Counted from the first letter of the stretch, positions 43,739 to 55,863 are shown. The stretch: 64,000 nt of DNA from an uncultured Bacteroidota bacterium (GCA_902800395.1 CADCEC010000003.1:162932-226931), one strand, 5' to 3'. Notes: generated by a model from the sequence alone, not told the origin. Translations and numbers: made by a program.

Positions 43739-44203
43739 ATGAAAAAAATAGCACTCATTGCAGCACTCTTTTTCCTCTCCTCCGGAGTCCTTTTCGCACA
43801 AAAGGCCGTCAACGAGCAGGACGTTAAAGTCAACTTCGTCAAAGACTTCCAACGTCAGGTGAAGAACGCCACCGACATCGCCTGGTGGCAGATTGACGAG
43901 AACACCTTCAAGGTGACCTACCGCGACGAGGAGAACTCGCGCCAGGCTATGGTCTTCTCCAACAAAGGCATGGAGGTCCACTATATTGTGGAGAACAGCC
44001 GCTACTACCCGAAAGCCATCGTTGACTACATCAAGGCCAACTACGACGGATATGACATCAAGGAGCTCTGGGTCCGCAAAGCCCGCAACAAAATGACCTA
44101 CCAGGTGAGCATCACCAAAACCAGCGGTTTCCTCTTCTGGAAGAAAGAGAGCGACCCGCAGATACTCAACTTCGAAGTCGACGGCACCTTCATCGACGCT
44201 TAA
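43739..44203 (+). CDS. PepSY-like periplasmic protein
   Basis: The product has 154 residues: signal peptide ending VLFAQ, then a domain with VKVNFVKDFQRQVKNATDIAWWQID, FKVTYRD, YPKAIVDYIKANYDGYDI and YQVSITK. This is the pattern of the PepSY-like/BLIP-like family found in many Bacteroidales, probably a small periplasmic binding protein. The start at 43739 gives the signal peptide. A strong terminator follows. Confidence 0.8.
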   Translation: MKKIALIAALFFLSSGVLFAQKAVNEQDVKVNFVKDFQRQVKNATDIAWWQIDENTFKVTYRDEENSRQAMVFSNKGMEVHYIVENSRYYPKAIVDYIKANYDGYDIKELWVRKARNKMTYQVSITKTSGFLFWKKESDPQILNFEVDGTFIDA

Positions 44204-44210
44204 AAGAGAC

Positions 44211-44245
44211 AAGAAGCCCCGCGCGGTGCGCGGGGCTTCTTCTTT

Positions 44246-44250
<5 letters not shown>
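44211..44250. terminator. Bidirectional terminator between the PepSY-like gene and secA
   Basis: A 14 bp perfect stem (aagaagccccgcgc) with a GGT loop is followed by ctttttatt on the plus strand and preceded by A-rich DNA for the minus strand. Confidence 0.85.
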
Positions 44251-47560
<3,310 letters not shown>

Positions 47561-47570
47561 ATCATTAACA

Positions 47571-47623
47571 CGTTCTTAGTTCTTAACTCTTGATTCTTAA
47601 TTCTTAATTATTAATTATTAATT
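47571..47623 (-). repeat. ttcttaatta/ttcttaactc repeat words in the secA leader
   Basis: Seven degenerate 7-10 bp words lie between the promoter and the secA start. A diverged copy is at 49336-49369 in the duplicated leader. Confidence 0.7.
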
Positions 47624-47635
47624 CTAAAAAACGGA

Positions 47636-47643
47636 CAAAGATA
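47636..47643 (-). promoter_or_regulatory. -7 promoter element of secA
   Basis: Minus-strand TATCTTTG lies 76 bp before the secA start. The duplicated copy at 49402-49409 reads TATCTTTA and has lost the conserved G. Confidence 0.6.
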
Positions 47644-47692
47644 CAACTTTTTTCGGAAATAACCCGGAAAAAGGCAAGAAAATGATGTTAAC

Positions 47693-48826
47693 TCACAACC
47701 TGCGTGACCTTAGCCACAGATCCATTAGCGGGTCGGCAATGGTATAGAGGCCATCGCGGCGCGTAAGCAAGTCATACTCTAATAGTTTCTTTGCAGCAGA
47801 TTGTACCGCACTGGTCGATTTCATGCGATGGCGCTTGATGAATTCCGACGAGGTGATGCTCTTAACTGGAGAATCTTCTTCGCTCATGGCGTAAAGCAAC
47901 TCTTTCTGCGGTTCGGTGATTAAGGCCAACTGCTCGCGCAGACGAGGTTCGCACTCCAAAATGTAGTCATCGATAATATGCTGGACGGCGTCGGCATCAC
48001 AACACTCTCCTGATGAGGTAAGACTGAAGGTTTCTTTCATAATGCGTTGCAGATAGAGTGTGACTCCTTTGAAAGTGTCATACACCAAACGGACAGCTTC
48101 TTTTTCAATGGTTTTTCCTGCTTGTTGGAAGTGGTTGCATGCAAAATCGAAATAGCTGTCGAAAGGTATGGCCTCAAGCATAATGCTTCTCGCACTCATA
48201 TAGAAAGGGCGTTTCTCCGAGAAGAACATCTCTTCCATCAGCCGTCGCTGACTACCGGCAAAGACAAAATTGGCATTATCAAGATGTTGTATATGTGTAC
48301 GCAACAGCGCTTCCACATTCTTTTCTGGATATTTTGTAATCTGTTGGAACTCGTCAATGACAATAATGCAGTGACGATTGGACTTCTCCAGATATTCGAA
48401 AATCTCTTTCAGTGTGTATTCCGGCATGGTGATGTCTCCCAGACGGATGTCGAAAGTGGGAGTGTTTTGTAAGGTGTCATAGCCGAAACTGGCACTAAGC
48501 GAACGCAGGGTCGCGGTGAAGAGTTTCATCATGCGCGTGCTCCGCTTGGCAAGGCTGTCGAAAACCGTAGCACCCAAAAGTTGTATGAATTCACGGAAGG
48601 ATGAAGTGTGGAGTATATCAATGGTCATCAGGGCATACTCTTTGTTTTCATTATCAAAACTATGCTCCACTAACTTTGTCTTTCCCATACGTCGTTGCGA
48701 CATCAATACTACATTCTCTCGGTTGTTCAGGAAACGTATTAGCTGGGCGGTTTCTGTCTCTCGGTCGCAGAAAAACTGGTTGGGAATCTTGCCAGTGACG
48801 ATGAAGGGGTTTGTTGTTTTTGTCAT
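47693..48826 (-). CDS. STAND-like/AAA ATPase of unknown role
   Basis: The product has 377 residues. N-terminal FIVTGKIPNQFFCDRETETAQL, Walker A MSQRRMGKTKL, Walker B CIIVIDEFQQI, sensor FVFAGSQRRLM, and a C-terminal winged-helix segment (SSEFIKRHRMKSTSAVQSAAKKLLEYDLL). This is a common Bacteroidales ATPase family related to archaeal-type ATPases; copies often vary between strains. It has its own promoter. Partner and target are unknown. Confidence 0.83.
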   Translation of the reverse strand: MTKTTNPFIVTGKIPNQFFCDRETETAQLIRFLNNRENVVLMSQRRMGKTKLVEHSFDNENKEYALMTIDILHTSSFREFIQLLGATVFDSLAKRSTRMMKLFTATLRSLSASFGYDTLQNTPTFDIRLGDITMPEYTLKEIFEYLEKSNRHCIIVIDEFQQITKYPEKNVEALLRTHIQHLDNANFVFAGSQRRLMEEMFFSEKRPFYMSARSIMLEAIPFDSYFDFACNHFQQAGKTIEKEAVRLVYDTFKGVTLYLQRIMKETFSLTSSGECCDADAVQHIIDDYILECEPRLREQLALITEPQKELLYAMSEEDSPVKSITSSEFIKRHRMKSTSAVQSAAKKLLEYDLLTRRDGLYTIADPLMDLWLRSRRL

Positions 48827-48849
48827 ACTTTCATTTCTATTTCCGGATG

Positions 48850-48857
48850 CAAAAGTA
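48850..48857 (-). promoter_or_regulatory. -7 promoter element of the ATPase gene
   Basis: Minus-strand TACTTTTG lies 24 bp before the start at 48826. Confidence 0.6.
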
Positions 48858-48966
48858 CAAAGTTTTTTCAGATTGGCAATATTTTTATGCGAAAAAAATT
48901 ATTTTTTTTACATAAAACCGTTCAAGGCAATACGAAATTCCTTCCCTTTTATACAAGACAACCCTT

Positions 48967-48996
48967 GAGGGGCGAGGCCGGATGGCCTCGCCCCTC
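48967..48996 (-). terminator. GC-rich hairpin downstream of the secA-derived chimera
   Basis: A 13 bp perfect stem (gaggggcgaggcc) with a 4-base loop lies behind the chimeric frame and before the ATPase promoter. The T-run is weak. Confidence 0.6.
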
Positions 48997-49053
48997 GTTG
49001 TTTCTGTAACATTGATCCTTCTTTGTGGGTTCTATGCTCCTTCGGCGAAATTA

Positions 49054-49326
49054 TCACAGCGTCGGGGCGCTGACGCCTTCGCGGGCGCGGCTTTGGAGTT
49101 CCATCTTGCCAATGCGCCAGGTAAGGCCGAAAGTGACGGCGCGGCTGCTCCACGTATAGCTGTAGTTGGTTTGGTAGTAGGGGTTGAGACCGACATCGCC
49201 GCTCTTTGCGGTGGCGAGTTTCTCTATCTCGGGGTAGACAGCCAGCGTGGCGTCGAGGAACGGACGCACGACCTTGAGGTCGCGCTGACTCTTGTTTCCA
49301 AACAGTTTGGTTAGAAAATTGGCCAT
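49054..49326 (-). pseudogene. Chimera of the SecA N-terminus and an outer-membrane beta-barrel C-terminus
   Basis: The 90-residue frame begins with the first 37 residues of SecA ([16 protein letters not shown] to YPEIEKL, same DNA apart from a few changes). It then changes at about 49215 to GLNPYYQTNYSYTWSSRAVTFGLTWRIGKMEL, the end of a TonB-dependent receptor or related beta-barrel. The upstream DNA, including the secA leader and -7 element, is copied too. The frame is open and could be translated, but neither half can work alone. Confidence 0.8.
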
Positions 49327-49465
49327 ATAATATTTTAGTTCTTATTTCTTAATACTTAATACTTAATTCCTTACCCATTTCTAGGCGAACCTAAAAACAG
49401 ATAAAGATACAACTTTTTTCGGAAACGACAAAAAAATATATTTCACCCACAACCACATCAAAGAA

Positions 49466-49494
49466 GAACCCCGCAGGGAACACCTGCGGGGTTC
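49466..49494 (-). terminator. Terminator hairpin after the T9SS adhesin-like gene
   Basis: A 12 bp stem (gaaccccgcagg) with a 5-base loop lies 31 bp beyond the stop. Confidence 0.65.
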
Positions 49495-49525
49495 GGAGCT
49501 TCTTGTGGTGAAGACAAGTGGTGAT

Positions 49526-52500
49526 TTATTGTAAAACCAGTTTCCTTACCACAGTACCATTGGCGGTTGTTACGCGGACAAAGTAGACACCTTCAGGAAG
49601 GTCTGATGTGGCGAGCCTAAGGATGGAGGACACGGGAGTTAAGGGAATTACCGTGCGTCCTGAAAGGTCGAGGAGAGTAAGAACTGAGGGTTCGTTGACA
49701 CTGATAGTAACAACGTTGGTTGCAGGGTTGGGAAAGATTGTTATTCTCAATTTTGAATTGTCGATTTCTGAGATTCCAACAGAGTCTTCCACCCATTCGA
49801 AGAGTGCGACAATGGCGGTGTCGGAGGTGACAACAATGCTTCTCGGAGACTCTGTGGGGCCGTCGTTCCATCCGAGAAACTGCCAATAGCCACCATTGGT
49901 TGCAGTATCAATTAAATTATAGCCAATCTCCACCGTGCTGCTGTCGGCATAGCGTCCGCTTCCGTAGAGCTCACAAGCACCATCCGCATTGGCGGTGACG
50001 CTGACGGTTCGCCAGATGGTGTCTCGAGCAAAGAAAGCAGTAAACGTAGTGTCGGATTTGACAAGGATTTGGCGAACAGCGTGAGTATCGTGGTCGTTCC
50101 ATTCCACAAAGTGGTAGCCTTCGAAGGGGGTGGCGATGATGGTAGCTATGCTGGAGTCATGATAGGCATTAGCGCCGCTGACGGCTCCCATGGTTGGGTC
50201 GTTGACAGTAAGATTAACAACGAATACAGAAGTGTCTCTAAAGACCTCGAGGTTGTCGATAATAGCGATATGATAATTCCAATCATTGGCCCATTGGATG
50301 GCGATACGACCATTGGTGCTAATCGCATTTGCAAAACTAATTGTGTCGCGATGGAAGTCGTTGCTATTAAGATAGTAGTTGGTGCCATTAAGATTGTTTG
50401 GTAGCGTATCCACTGCCGTGAAGACATTGTTAGTGTCATAATAGCCCACTGACAGTGTTTCATCCATCCAGTATGATCCCTCCTCAATATGATCGAAGGC
50501 CAGCATTAGCGTCCGTAAATCTTCGGTAAAACAAGGAAGAATCACCTCTGCAGGGCCACCGACTGATGGTAATGACCCAGTGTCGGCAGCTACCATAATG
50601 AGGGTATGGCCAGGGTGGTTGATGGTGATATACGGATATTCGATAGGGGAAATGACATGAGGTGCGTACGAGGTATTATTGTTCGATACGCGACCATTGT
50701 ATGAGAAGTCCCAACAGAGGGGCAACTCACCGATGACATCCCACGAGGAGGCTGACACACTTTCAAAATCCTCATAATAAGGAAGTTCCCATGGGAGGCA
50801 AAGCGTGGCAAACTTCACAGAAATGTAAGCACCAGTGTCATTATCTGCAATGCCAGTCACATCAATAGTGTACCATGTACTGTGGTTCAAACCAGTAAGT
50901 TGGAATGTTGTATCATATACAGTATACTCTGAGGTGTCTGCATCAGAACGTACAACGAGATGGTAGGTCGTTGCCCACTGCACTGGATTCCATGACACAT
51001 GAGCACTGGTGGCTTCAACGCTGTCTACAGCCAAACCAGCAAGAGTCAGATAGGCGTTGGAGTAGAATACTTCGAGATTGTCAATAGCTACTGCGAAGTA
51101 AGATTGATTACACGTCCATCGAAGCACCAATTTAGCATTAGGATCTGTGACATTGGAAAGAGGTATAGTGTCGCGACGATAATTTCCATCATGTGCTGTC
51201 AAGGTGCTTAATACATTAAATGTGTTACCATTATAGTAACCCACCGCAAGAGTTCCTTTGGAACTTGATTCAAATCGATAATCCAATGCCAGAGAAAGCT
51301 GATACATAGTGCCTCCCATGCGTGGTAATATTACTTCTGCCTGATTACCATAGCCCGACTCGCTGCCGGCTACCATAAAGAGTGCATGATTGGGGATGTT
51401 ATTAATATACGGGTAACCTCCCGTGGTGATGACATGCGGTGCATAGGCAGCGCTGCTACCGTTCCAATGATAGTCCCAGCAGGAGGGAAGTTCACCAACA
51501 ACAATCGAGGCTGTGGCCGTTATACCTTCGAAGTCTTCTGTCCATGGAATAACCTGGGGACTACAATTGCGGACACGAACCACCATGACAGCGGTATCAG
51601 AAGCGTAACGGTTGCTGGCAATAAGGGTGATTGTATCATAACCTTCGACAGGGTAGAGTACCGAGAATGTATTATTGCGCCAATGCGTGAAGGTATTAGT
51701 GATATTGAGTAAAGTACTGTGCCAAGTATAGGTCATACTATCGGTAACACAATGGTTGAGAATCTGGGCGGTATAAACGGTGGTGTCGTATACAAAGACA
51801 TCATTGTGAATGATGCCGACTTCAGGTTGGTTAATGAGTACATAGTTAACCCTCACCGAGGCAGTATCACTACCGTAGAGGTTGGTGGCAATAACACTGA
51901 CGGTGTCATAACCACCTTGCAGACCTCCATACGTCAGTGTCCAGATGTTGGAGTTACTAAGCGCCCAAGTGGTGTCAAGGAGGGTACTGTGCCAAGTGTA
52001 GGTCAAACCGCTGGGGTTTCCTTCCGTGAGGTTGGCAGTGAAGGTGGCGGTGTCGCCATAGTAATAGGTTGTGGCATCGGCTGCCACTCTGAGTATGGGA
52101 GCGGCAGTAGTGCGAATAGATATGTTGTCCACCAGCACTCCGACATTGATGTTAATGGGATGATTGCAGAAGGCAATATGGATGGTCTGCCCTGCGTAGG
52201 GTACCAAACTAATACTGCGGTGGGAAAATCTTTCCCACAAATGATCACAGGCAACCAACCCAACGGTATCGTCATAAAGAAGACTGAAGGAAGTGAGGTC
52301 GGTAGGATCAGTGCTATTACTAACCCACACACTATAATGAGGCTTGTTGGAAGGATTCCATACATCGGATGATGCAGCATCCCAGAAGAGTGTCGGCATC
52401 AGATTTGTGTCGGCAGGCAGGGTGATTGCCTTGGAGATAATCCAATGGTCGACCGAATCGGTAGGACGTGATGATGTGAGAGCTCGAAGAGAATTGGAAC

Positions 52501-53413
52501 TTTGAATAAAACCGGGTGGAACGTCATCGTGCCAGTTGCTGCCATCGGGCTTGTACCAGCAGATGTCGCCCTCGAAGAAATTCTCCGTCCACGGCAGTTC
52601 AGTGGCCGGTGTGCAGTCCACCACTTTGAGGGTGCGCCGAACAGTGTCGCTGCTTCCAAAGGCGTTGGTGGCAACTACAGTAATGGTGTCGATGCCGCCA
52701 GCGGAGTAATTGATAGTCACTGTGTCTCCCAAGGCATTGGAACTTATCACACCACCCTGTGACGAGGTCCAGTTGTAATGCAACCCATCGGTGGCACCAT
52801 GACGTAAGGCGACTGTACAAAGAGTAGCCGAGTCGGTGCGGGTTTTAGCGGGAACCGACATCAGGGAGCCAATATGCGGCAAGGTGTCTAATCCTACCCA
52901 CACACGATTGATTATACGAGTGCCATAAGTAGGCATCTTTACCAATGCCACACGGATGGTCTGCCCTGCATAGGTATCCAAACTTACGTAGCGCTGTTTG
53001 CCCATGGAAGAATATGGCTCGGAAAATAGCGTGTCTGTAAATTGCACCAAATTAGTATCTGCAGTAGGCGACACTCGGATTTCAATATCAGCGTAAAACT
53101 CGACCATAAGACTCAAATGGCTTGCGTCGTCAGGGATGGCCAACGATGGTGTAATCATATAGCTGCCAGCAGCCTCAGTCCGCATGCAGCCACTATAACT
53201 GTTCGCCTCGCCCGTCTCCTCTTCATTTATTTCAAAAAAGTATGTACCATGTGTGTAGCCATTGATGGTCCAACAGGTGTTATAGCTGCCATTGACACTG
53301 TCGAAGCCTTCCTCCCAAGGGAATGTATTGATTGTGTCACAAACAACGGTCTGCGCCCGTAATCCGAAGCCAAACAGACAGCACATTGCAATTCCAAGAA
53401 TACTTTTTTTCAT
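49526..53413 (-). CDS. Large secreted adhesin-like protein with T9SS sorting domain
   Basis: The product has 1295 residues. Signal peptide 1-21 (ends GLRAQ). Four adhesin-like (choice-of-anchor J / cleaved adhesin) domains begin with related motifs: PWEEGFDSV, PWTENFFEG, PWTEDFEG and PYYEDFES; the last two are clear duplicates (GELPSCWDYHWNG, GELPLCWDFSYNG; YAPHVI). Between them lie PKD/Ig-like segments and one fibronectin type III segment (VDSVEATSAHVSWNPV). Two InlB-type repeats (EGYHFVEWNDHDTH, WQFLGWNDGPTE) precede the T9SS end (IFPNPATNVVTI to RKLVLQ). It probably binds host or glycan targets at the cell surface. The start at 53413 gives the signal peptide. Confidence 0.85.
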   Translation of the reverse strand: MKKSILGIAMCCLFGFGLRAQTVVCDTINTFPWEEGFDSVNGSYNTCWTINGYTHGTYFFEINEEETGEANSYSGCMRTEAAGSYMITPSLAIPDDASHLSLMVEFYADIEIRVSPTADTNLVQFTDTLFSEPYSSMGKQRYVSLDTYAGQTIRVALVKMPTYGTRIINRVWVGLDTLPHIGSLMSVPAKTRTDSATLCTVALRHGATDGLHYNWTSSQGGVISSNALGDTVTINYSAGGIDTITVVATNAFGSSDTVRRTLKVVDCTPATELPWTENFFEGDICWYKPDGSNWHDDVPPGFIQSSNSLRALTSSRPTDSVDHWIISKAITLPADTNLMPTLFWDAASSDVWNPSNKPHYSVWVSNSTDPTDLTSFSLLYDDTVGLVACDHLWERFSHRSISLVPYAGQTIHIAFCNHPININVGVLVDNISIRTTAAPILRVAADATTYYYGDTATFTANLTEGNPSGLTYTWHSTLLDTTWALSNSNIWTLTYGGLQGGYDTVSVIATNLYGSDTASVRVNYVLINQPEVGIIHNDVFVYDTTVYTAQILNHCVTDSMTYTWHSTLLNITNTFTHWRNNTFSVLYPVEGYDTITLIASNRYASDTAVMVVRVRNCSPQVIPWTEDFEGITATASIVVGELPSCWDYHWNGSSAAYAPHVITTGGYPYINNIPNHALFMVAGSESGYGNQAEVILPRMGGTMYQLSLALDYRFESSSKGTLAVGYYNGNTFNVLSTLTAHDGNYRRDTIPLSNVTDPNAKLVLRWTCNQSYFAVAIDNLEVFYSNAYLTLAGLAVDSVEATSAHVSWNPVQWATTYHLVVRSDADTSEYTVYDTTFQLTGLNHSTWYTIDVTGIADNDTGAYISVKFATLCLPWELPYYEDFESVSASSWDVIGELPLCWDFSYNGRVSNNNTSYAPHVISPIEYPYITINHPGHTLIMVAADTGSLPSVGGPAEVILPCFTEDLRTLMLAFDHIEEGSYWMDETLSVGYYDTNNVFTAVDTLPNNLNGTNYYLNSNDFHRDTISFANAISTNGRIAIQWANDWNYHIAIIDNLEVFRDTSVFVVNLTVNDPTMGAVSGANAYHDSSIATIIATPFEGYHFVEWNDHDTHAVRQILVKSDTTFTAFFARDTIWRTVSVTANADGACELYGSGRYADSSTVEIGYNLIDTATNGGYWQFLGWNDGPTESPRSIVVTSDTAIVALFEWVEDSVGISEIDNSKLRITIFPNPATNVVTISVNEPSVLTLLDLSGRTVIPLTPVSSILRLATSDLPEGVYFVRVTTANGTVVRKLVLQ

Positions 53414-53437
53414 TTTTATAGAGTTTCTTTTTCGGTG

Positions 53438-53445
53438 CAAAGATA
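53438..53445 (-). promoter_or_regulatory. -7 promoter element of the T9SS adhesin-like gene
   Basis: Minus-strand TATCTTTG lies 25 bp before the start at 53413, inside the gap behind the HipT-like stop. Confidence 0.6.
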
Positions 53446-53490
53446 CACAAATATTTTGATATACATGCAGACACATAAAAAAAAGCAATA

Positions 53491-54492
53491 TCATTTTAGT
53501 GTGGAGCAGCGGTACTGGTACGACAGTTTGTAGTTCTTCTTCAGTTCCTCAGATAAGAAAGAGCGCCCTATCAACTCCAGTGCAAGAGGCGATTCCGCTG
53601 CAAAGGTGTCTATTTCCCGTTTGACGGTTCTGTCGGGCAGTCCAATCCTTCTGCCGAACTCCTCGAAGTCGCTTCTGTCTACGGTGTGGGTGTCGGTCTT
53701 TTTCATTCCTTCCTTGAACAGTCCTTTCTCCAATGCGAAGATTTGTGGCTTGTGAAGATGAAGACTGGTGTTGATGAGGTCGTAGGCCGGAGAGAGCCGG
53801 TAATCACCATTTCCTCGGTCAATCAAGGAGAAATTTTTCAGGTGTGCATCGTCGTTCAGCGTGATGTAGTTGAAAAGAACTACGCGAAAGAAACGAAGAA
53901 CATCCACTTGCGCTGCTCTCACGTATCGTCGTATGATGTCGGCACAATCCTCGTAACTCAACACATTGTACTTGTAGTCGCTCCCTCCATTTGCTTTGGT
54001 CAGACCGGCGAGCGATGCAAAATCCTCTTGTGGATATTTTGAACCATCGGAAGCAATGTCGAATCGTTTGGTGATATAGGCGGCTTCACCATCGCGAAAG
54101 AAACAGAGCGCGTTGGCAGCAGTTTCTATACCATAGGCTTGCGAAGCCATCTGCATGGTGAGGTGTTCGTTGGCGGGGCAGTATTTCTTCTCCAACAGGG
54201 CATAGGATACGGGGGCAGGCTTCAGGATATACTGTCCGCACTCACCCTCTTCAGGTTTCGACAACACTCCATTCTTTAAAACAAGCGAGCCTTTGGGTTG
54301 AACACCCGAAAGTGAGATGCGGCCGATGTGGGTTGCATAGTCGTGGAAATCGCCGCTGTCGTTACCAGGACCATCAAACTCCAGTATGTGCGGAACTTGT
54401 TTTCCTCCAAACAGCAGGCGGCATGCTTCGGGCGAGTATGTGCTAAAACCTTCTTTCAATGTAGAAGGACAGTATTTTAATTCATCCATCAC
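53491..54492 (-). CDS. hipT: HipT-like serine/threonine kinase toxin
   Basis: The product has 333 residues: the kinase part of HipA without its first subdomain. HIGRISLSGVQPKGSLVL holds the flexible loop with Ser60 and Ser62, matching the SxS autophosphorylation pattern of HipT. YITKRFD is the lysine strand, LNDDAHLKNFSLI the catalytic Asp loop, and LSPAYDLI the metal Asp. Known relatives phosphorylate a tRNA synthetase (HipA GltX, HipT TrpS) and stop translation. It overlaps the HipS-like gene by four bases. The target here is unknown. Confidence 0.85.
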   Translation of the reverse strand: MMDELKYCPSTLKEGFSTYSPEACRLLFGGKQVPHILEFDGPGNDSGDFHDYATHIGRISLSGVQPKGSLVLKNGVLSKPEEGECGQYILKPAPVSYALLEKKYCPANEHLTMQMASQAYGIETAANALCFFRDGEAAYITKRFDIASDGSKYPQEDFASLAGLTKANGGSDYKYNVLSYEDCADIIRRYVRAAQVDVLRFFRVVLFNYITLNDDAHLKNFSLIDRGNGDYRLSPAYDLINTSLHLHKPQIFALEKGLFKEGMKKTDTHTVDRSDFEEFGRRIGLPDRTVKREIDTFAAESPLALELIGRSFLSEELKKNYKLSYQYRCSTLK

Positions 54493-54800
54493 TCTATCGG
54501 TTTAATGGTTACGGCTCCAATCGTGTCGGTCTGAGCTGTGGCCAGCAGGATGCCGAAATCGTCGTTCTCGTCGATGTGTAGCATTCGGGCTTGCATAAAG
54601 CGGTTAGCACCTTCGGAGAGCATATTGAAAAAGAACGGGAACAGGTGGTCTGACGAGTAGGGCTCCTCCCTCACAGGCATGGACAGACACACCGGCCTAC
54701 CCGTGTAACCTTCCCTATAGGTAAAGGTAAAGAGTTGCCCGGTTTCTTCTCGGAGTATTCCGGTTTCTGTGCCGTTTACATATACTTTACATTGTCTCAT
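54489..54800 (-). CDS. hipS: HipS-like protein (separate HipA N-terminal subdomain)
   Basis: The product has 103 residues matching only the first subdomain of HipA (couple_hipA): KVYVNGTETGILREE, FTYREGYTGRPVCLSMPVRE, LFPFFFNMLSEGANR. In the HipBST systems this separate subdomain, not HipB, neutralises the kinase. It overlaps both neighbours by ATGA, so the three proteins should be made in fixed proportion. Confidence 0.85.
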   Translation of the reverse strand: MRQCKVYVNGTETGILREETGQLFTFTYREGYTGRPVCLSMPVREEPYSSDHLFPFFFNMLSEGANRFMQARMLHIDENDDFGILLATAQTDTIGAVTIKPIE

Positions 54801-55048
54801 ACCCGCTCACTTTCTTCATTGGTGTTCGCTCTCATTTCATAATCCATCTTTTTGCGGTTCACATCCAGCTGGAGTCCAAGGGTCTCAAGAATGTCCAGCA
54901 ACGTGGATATTTGTGGATTTCCTTCACCTCGTTCAATAGCCACAAGGGTGTTGACTGCCACACCAGAAAGTTCGGATACCGTCCGCTGGTTCACGTGGAG
55001 AACCCCTCTTCGTTGCTTGATAGCATGTCCAATTTCTTTCAAATCCAT
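54797..55048 (-). CDS. hipB: HipB-like HTH antitoxin/repressor
   Basis: The product has 83 residues, an XRE-type HTH: EIGHAIKQRRGVLHVNQRTVSELSGVAVNTLVAIERGEGNPQISTLLDILETLGLQL. The recognition helix lies at about residues 28-42. It should repress its own operon through the paired sites at 55059-55132. It is the first gene of the hip unit. Confidence 0.87.
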   Translation of the reverse strand: MDLKEIGHAIKQRRGVLHVNQRTVSELSGVAVNTLVAIERGEGNPQISTLLDILETLGLQLDVNRKKMDYEMRANTNEESERV

Positions 55049-55058
55049 AATCCCAATC

Positions 55059-55132
55059 TATTGCGATTTTCGGTGCAAAAATACAACTATTTTTGAAACT
55101 GACAAAATAAAATCGCAATATGTTGTGATTTT
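55059..55132 (-). promoter_or_regulatory. Promoter and paired operators of the hip operon
   Basis: TATTGCGATTTT at 55059-55070 and AAAATCGCAATA at 55109-55120 are perfect 12 bp inverted copies. Between them at 55076-55083 lies the minus-strand -7 element TATTTTTG. The outer copy extends to AATCGCAA-TATG-TTGTGATT, itself a near palindrome. HipB dimers on both sites would clamp the promoter. Confidence 0.7.
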
Positions 55133-55146
55133 TATCAGATGGGCAT

Positions 55147-55650
55147 TCAATCTTTCATGTATTCTTTCGCGTACTCGACGTAGTGGGCGGCGTTGTCGGT
55201 CTGGCCGGGGCGCGTGGGCTTGAGGTATTTGGCGGGGACGCCGCCCCAGATTTCGTGGGGCGGAATCTTGGTGCCCTGCAGCACCAGGGCGCCTGCGGCG
55301 ACGATGGAGCCCTCCCCTACCTCACAGTCGTCGAGAAGCGTGGCACCCATGCCGATAAGCGCACCATCATGTATGGTGCAGGCATGGACGGTGACGTTGT
55401 GGCCGATGGTGACGTCGGAGCCGATATGCGTGGGGCCGGTGTCGTGGGTGACATGGATGCAGGAGCCGTCCTGCACATTGGAGCGGTCGCCGATGGTGAT
55501 GGGCGCCACATCGCCGCGCACCACGGCATTGAACCACACCGAGCACTGGTCGCCCAGCGTCACATCGCCCACCAGTGTAGCATTCTCACTGAAATAGCAG
55601 TCCTTGCCCCACTTGGGCGAACATCCTTTATATGATTTGATAAGTGCCAT
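55147..55650 (-). CDS. Gamma-class carbonic anhydrase-like hexapeptide protein
   Basis: The product has 167 residues and a left-handed beta helix: NATLVGDVTLGDQCSVWFNAVVRGD, IGDRSNVQDGS, HVTHDTGPTHIGSDVTIGHNVTVHACTI. The His residues fit the zinc site of the gamma carbonic anhydrase family (HVTHD, IGHNVTVH). WGGVPAKYLK closes the fold. Many members are not tested for activity. The upstream 55651-55711 holds ggttaaaggttaaagatt repeat words. No clear promoter. Confidence 0.85.
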   Translation of the reverse strand: MALIKSYKGCSPKWGKDCYFSENATLVGDVTLGDQCSVWFNAVVRGDVAPITIGDRSNVQDGSCIHVTHDTGPTHIGSDVTIGHNVTVHACTIHDGALIGMGATLLDDCEVGEGSIVAAGALVLQGTKIPPHEIWGGVPAKYLKPTRPGQTDNAAHYVEYAKEYMKD

Positions 55651-55711
55651 ATAACGGTTATAGTTTAACGGTTAAAGGTTAAAGATTAATAGATATTGAT
55701 TATTGGTTATA
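55651..55711. repeat. ggttaaagg/attaatag repeat words
   Basis: Degenerate 8-10 bp words between the carbonic anhydrase-like gene and tRNA-Ser. Confidence 0.6.
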
Positions 55712-55750
55712 GAAAAAGGATGTCGCATTACAACATCCTCATTCTCTGGC

Positions 55751-55837
55751 GGAGAGACAGGGATTCGAACCCTGGGACCAGGCAAGCTGGTCAACGGTTT
55801 TCGAGACCGCCCCGATCGACCACTCCGGCATCTCTCC
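55751..55837 (-). tRNA. tRNA-Ser (anticodon CGA)
   Basis: The 87-nt minus-strand sequence folds as a class II tRNA. The acceptor arm is GGAGAGA with TCTCTCC, the anticodon loop is CTCGAAA (CGA, reads UCG), the long variable arm is TGACCAGCTTGCCTGGTC, and the T-loop is GGGTTCGAATCCC. CCA is not encoded. A promoter element lies just upstream. Confidence 0.95.
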
Positions 55838-55855
55838 GAAATTCAAAAACGGCTG

Positions 55856-55863
55856 CAAAAGTA
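55856..55863 (-). promoter_or_regulatory. -7 promoter element of tRNA-Ser
   Basis: Minus-strand TACTTTTG lies 18 bp before the tRNA 5' end. Confidence 0.6.

Noticed and set aside
49054-49326. A second functional secA
   Set aside because: Only the first 37 codons are present, without any ATPase motif.
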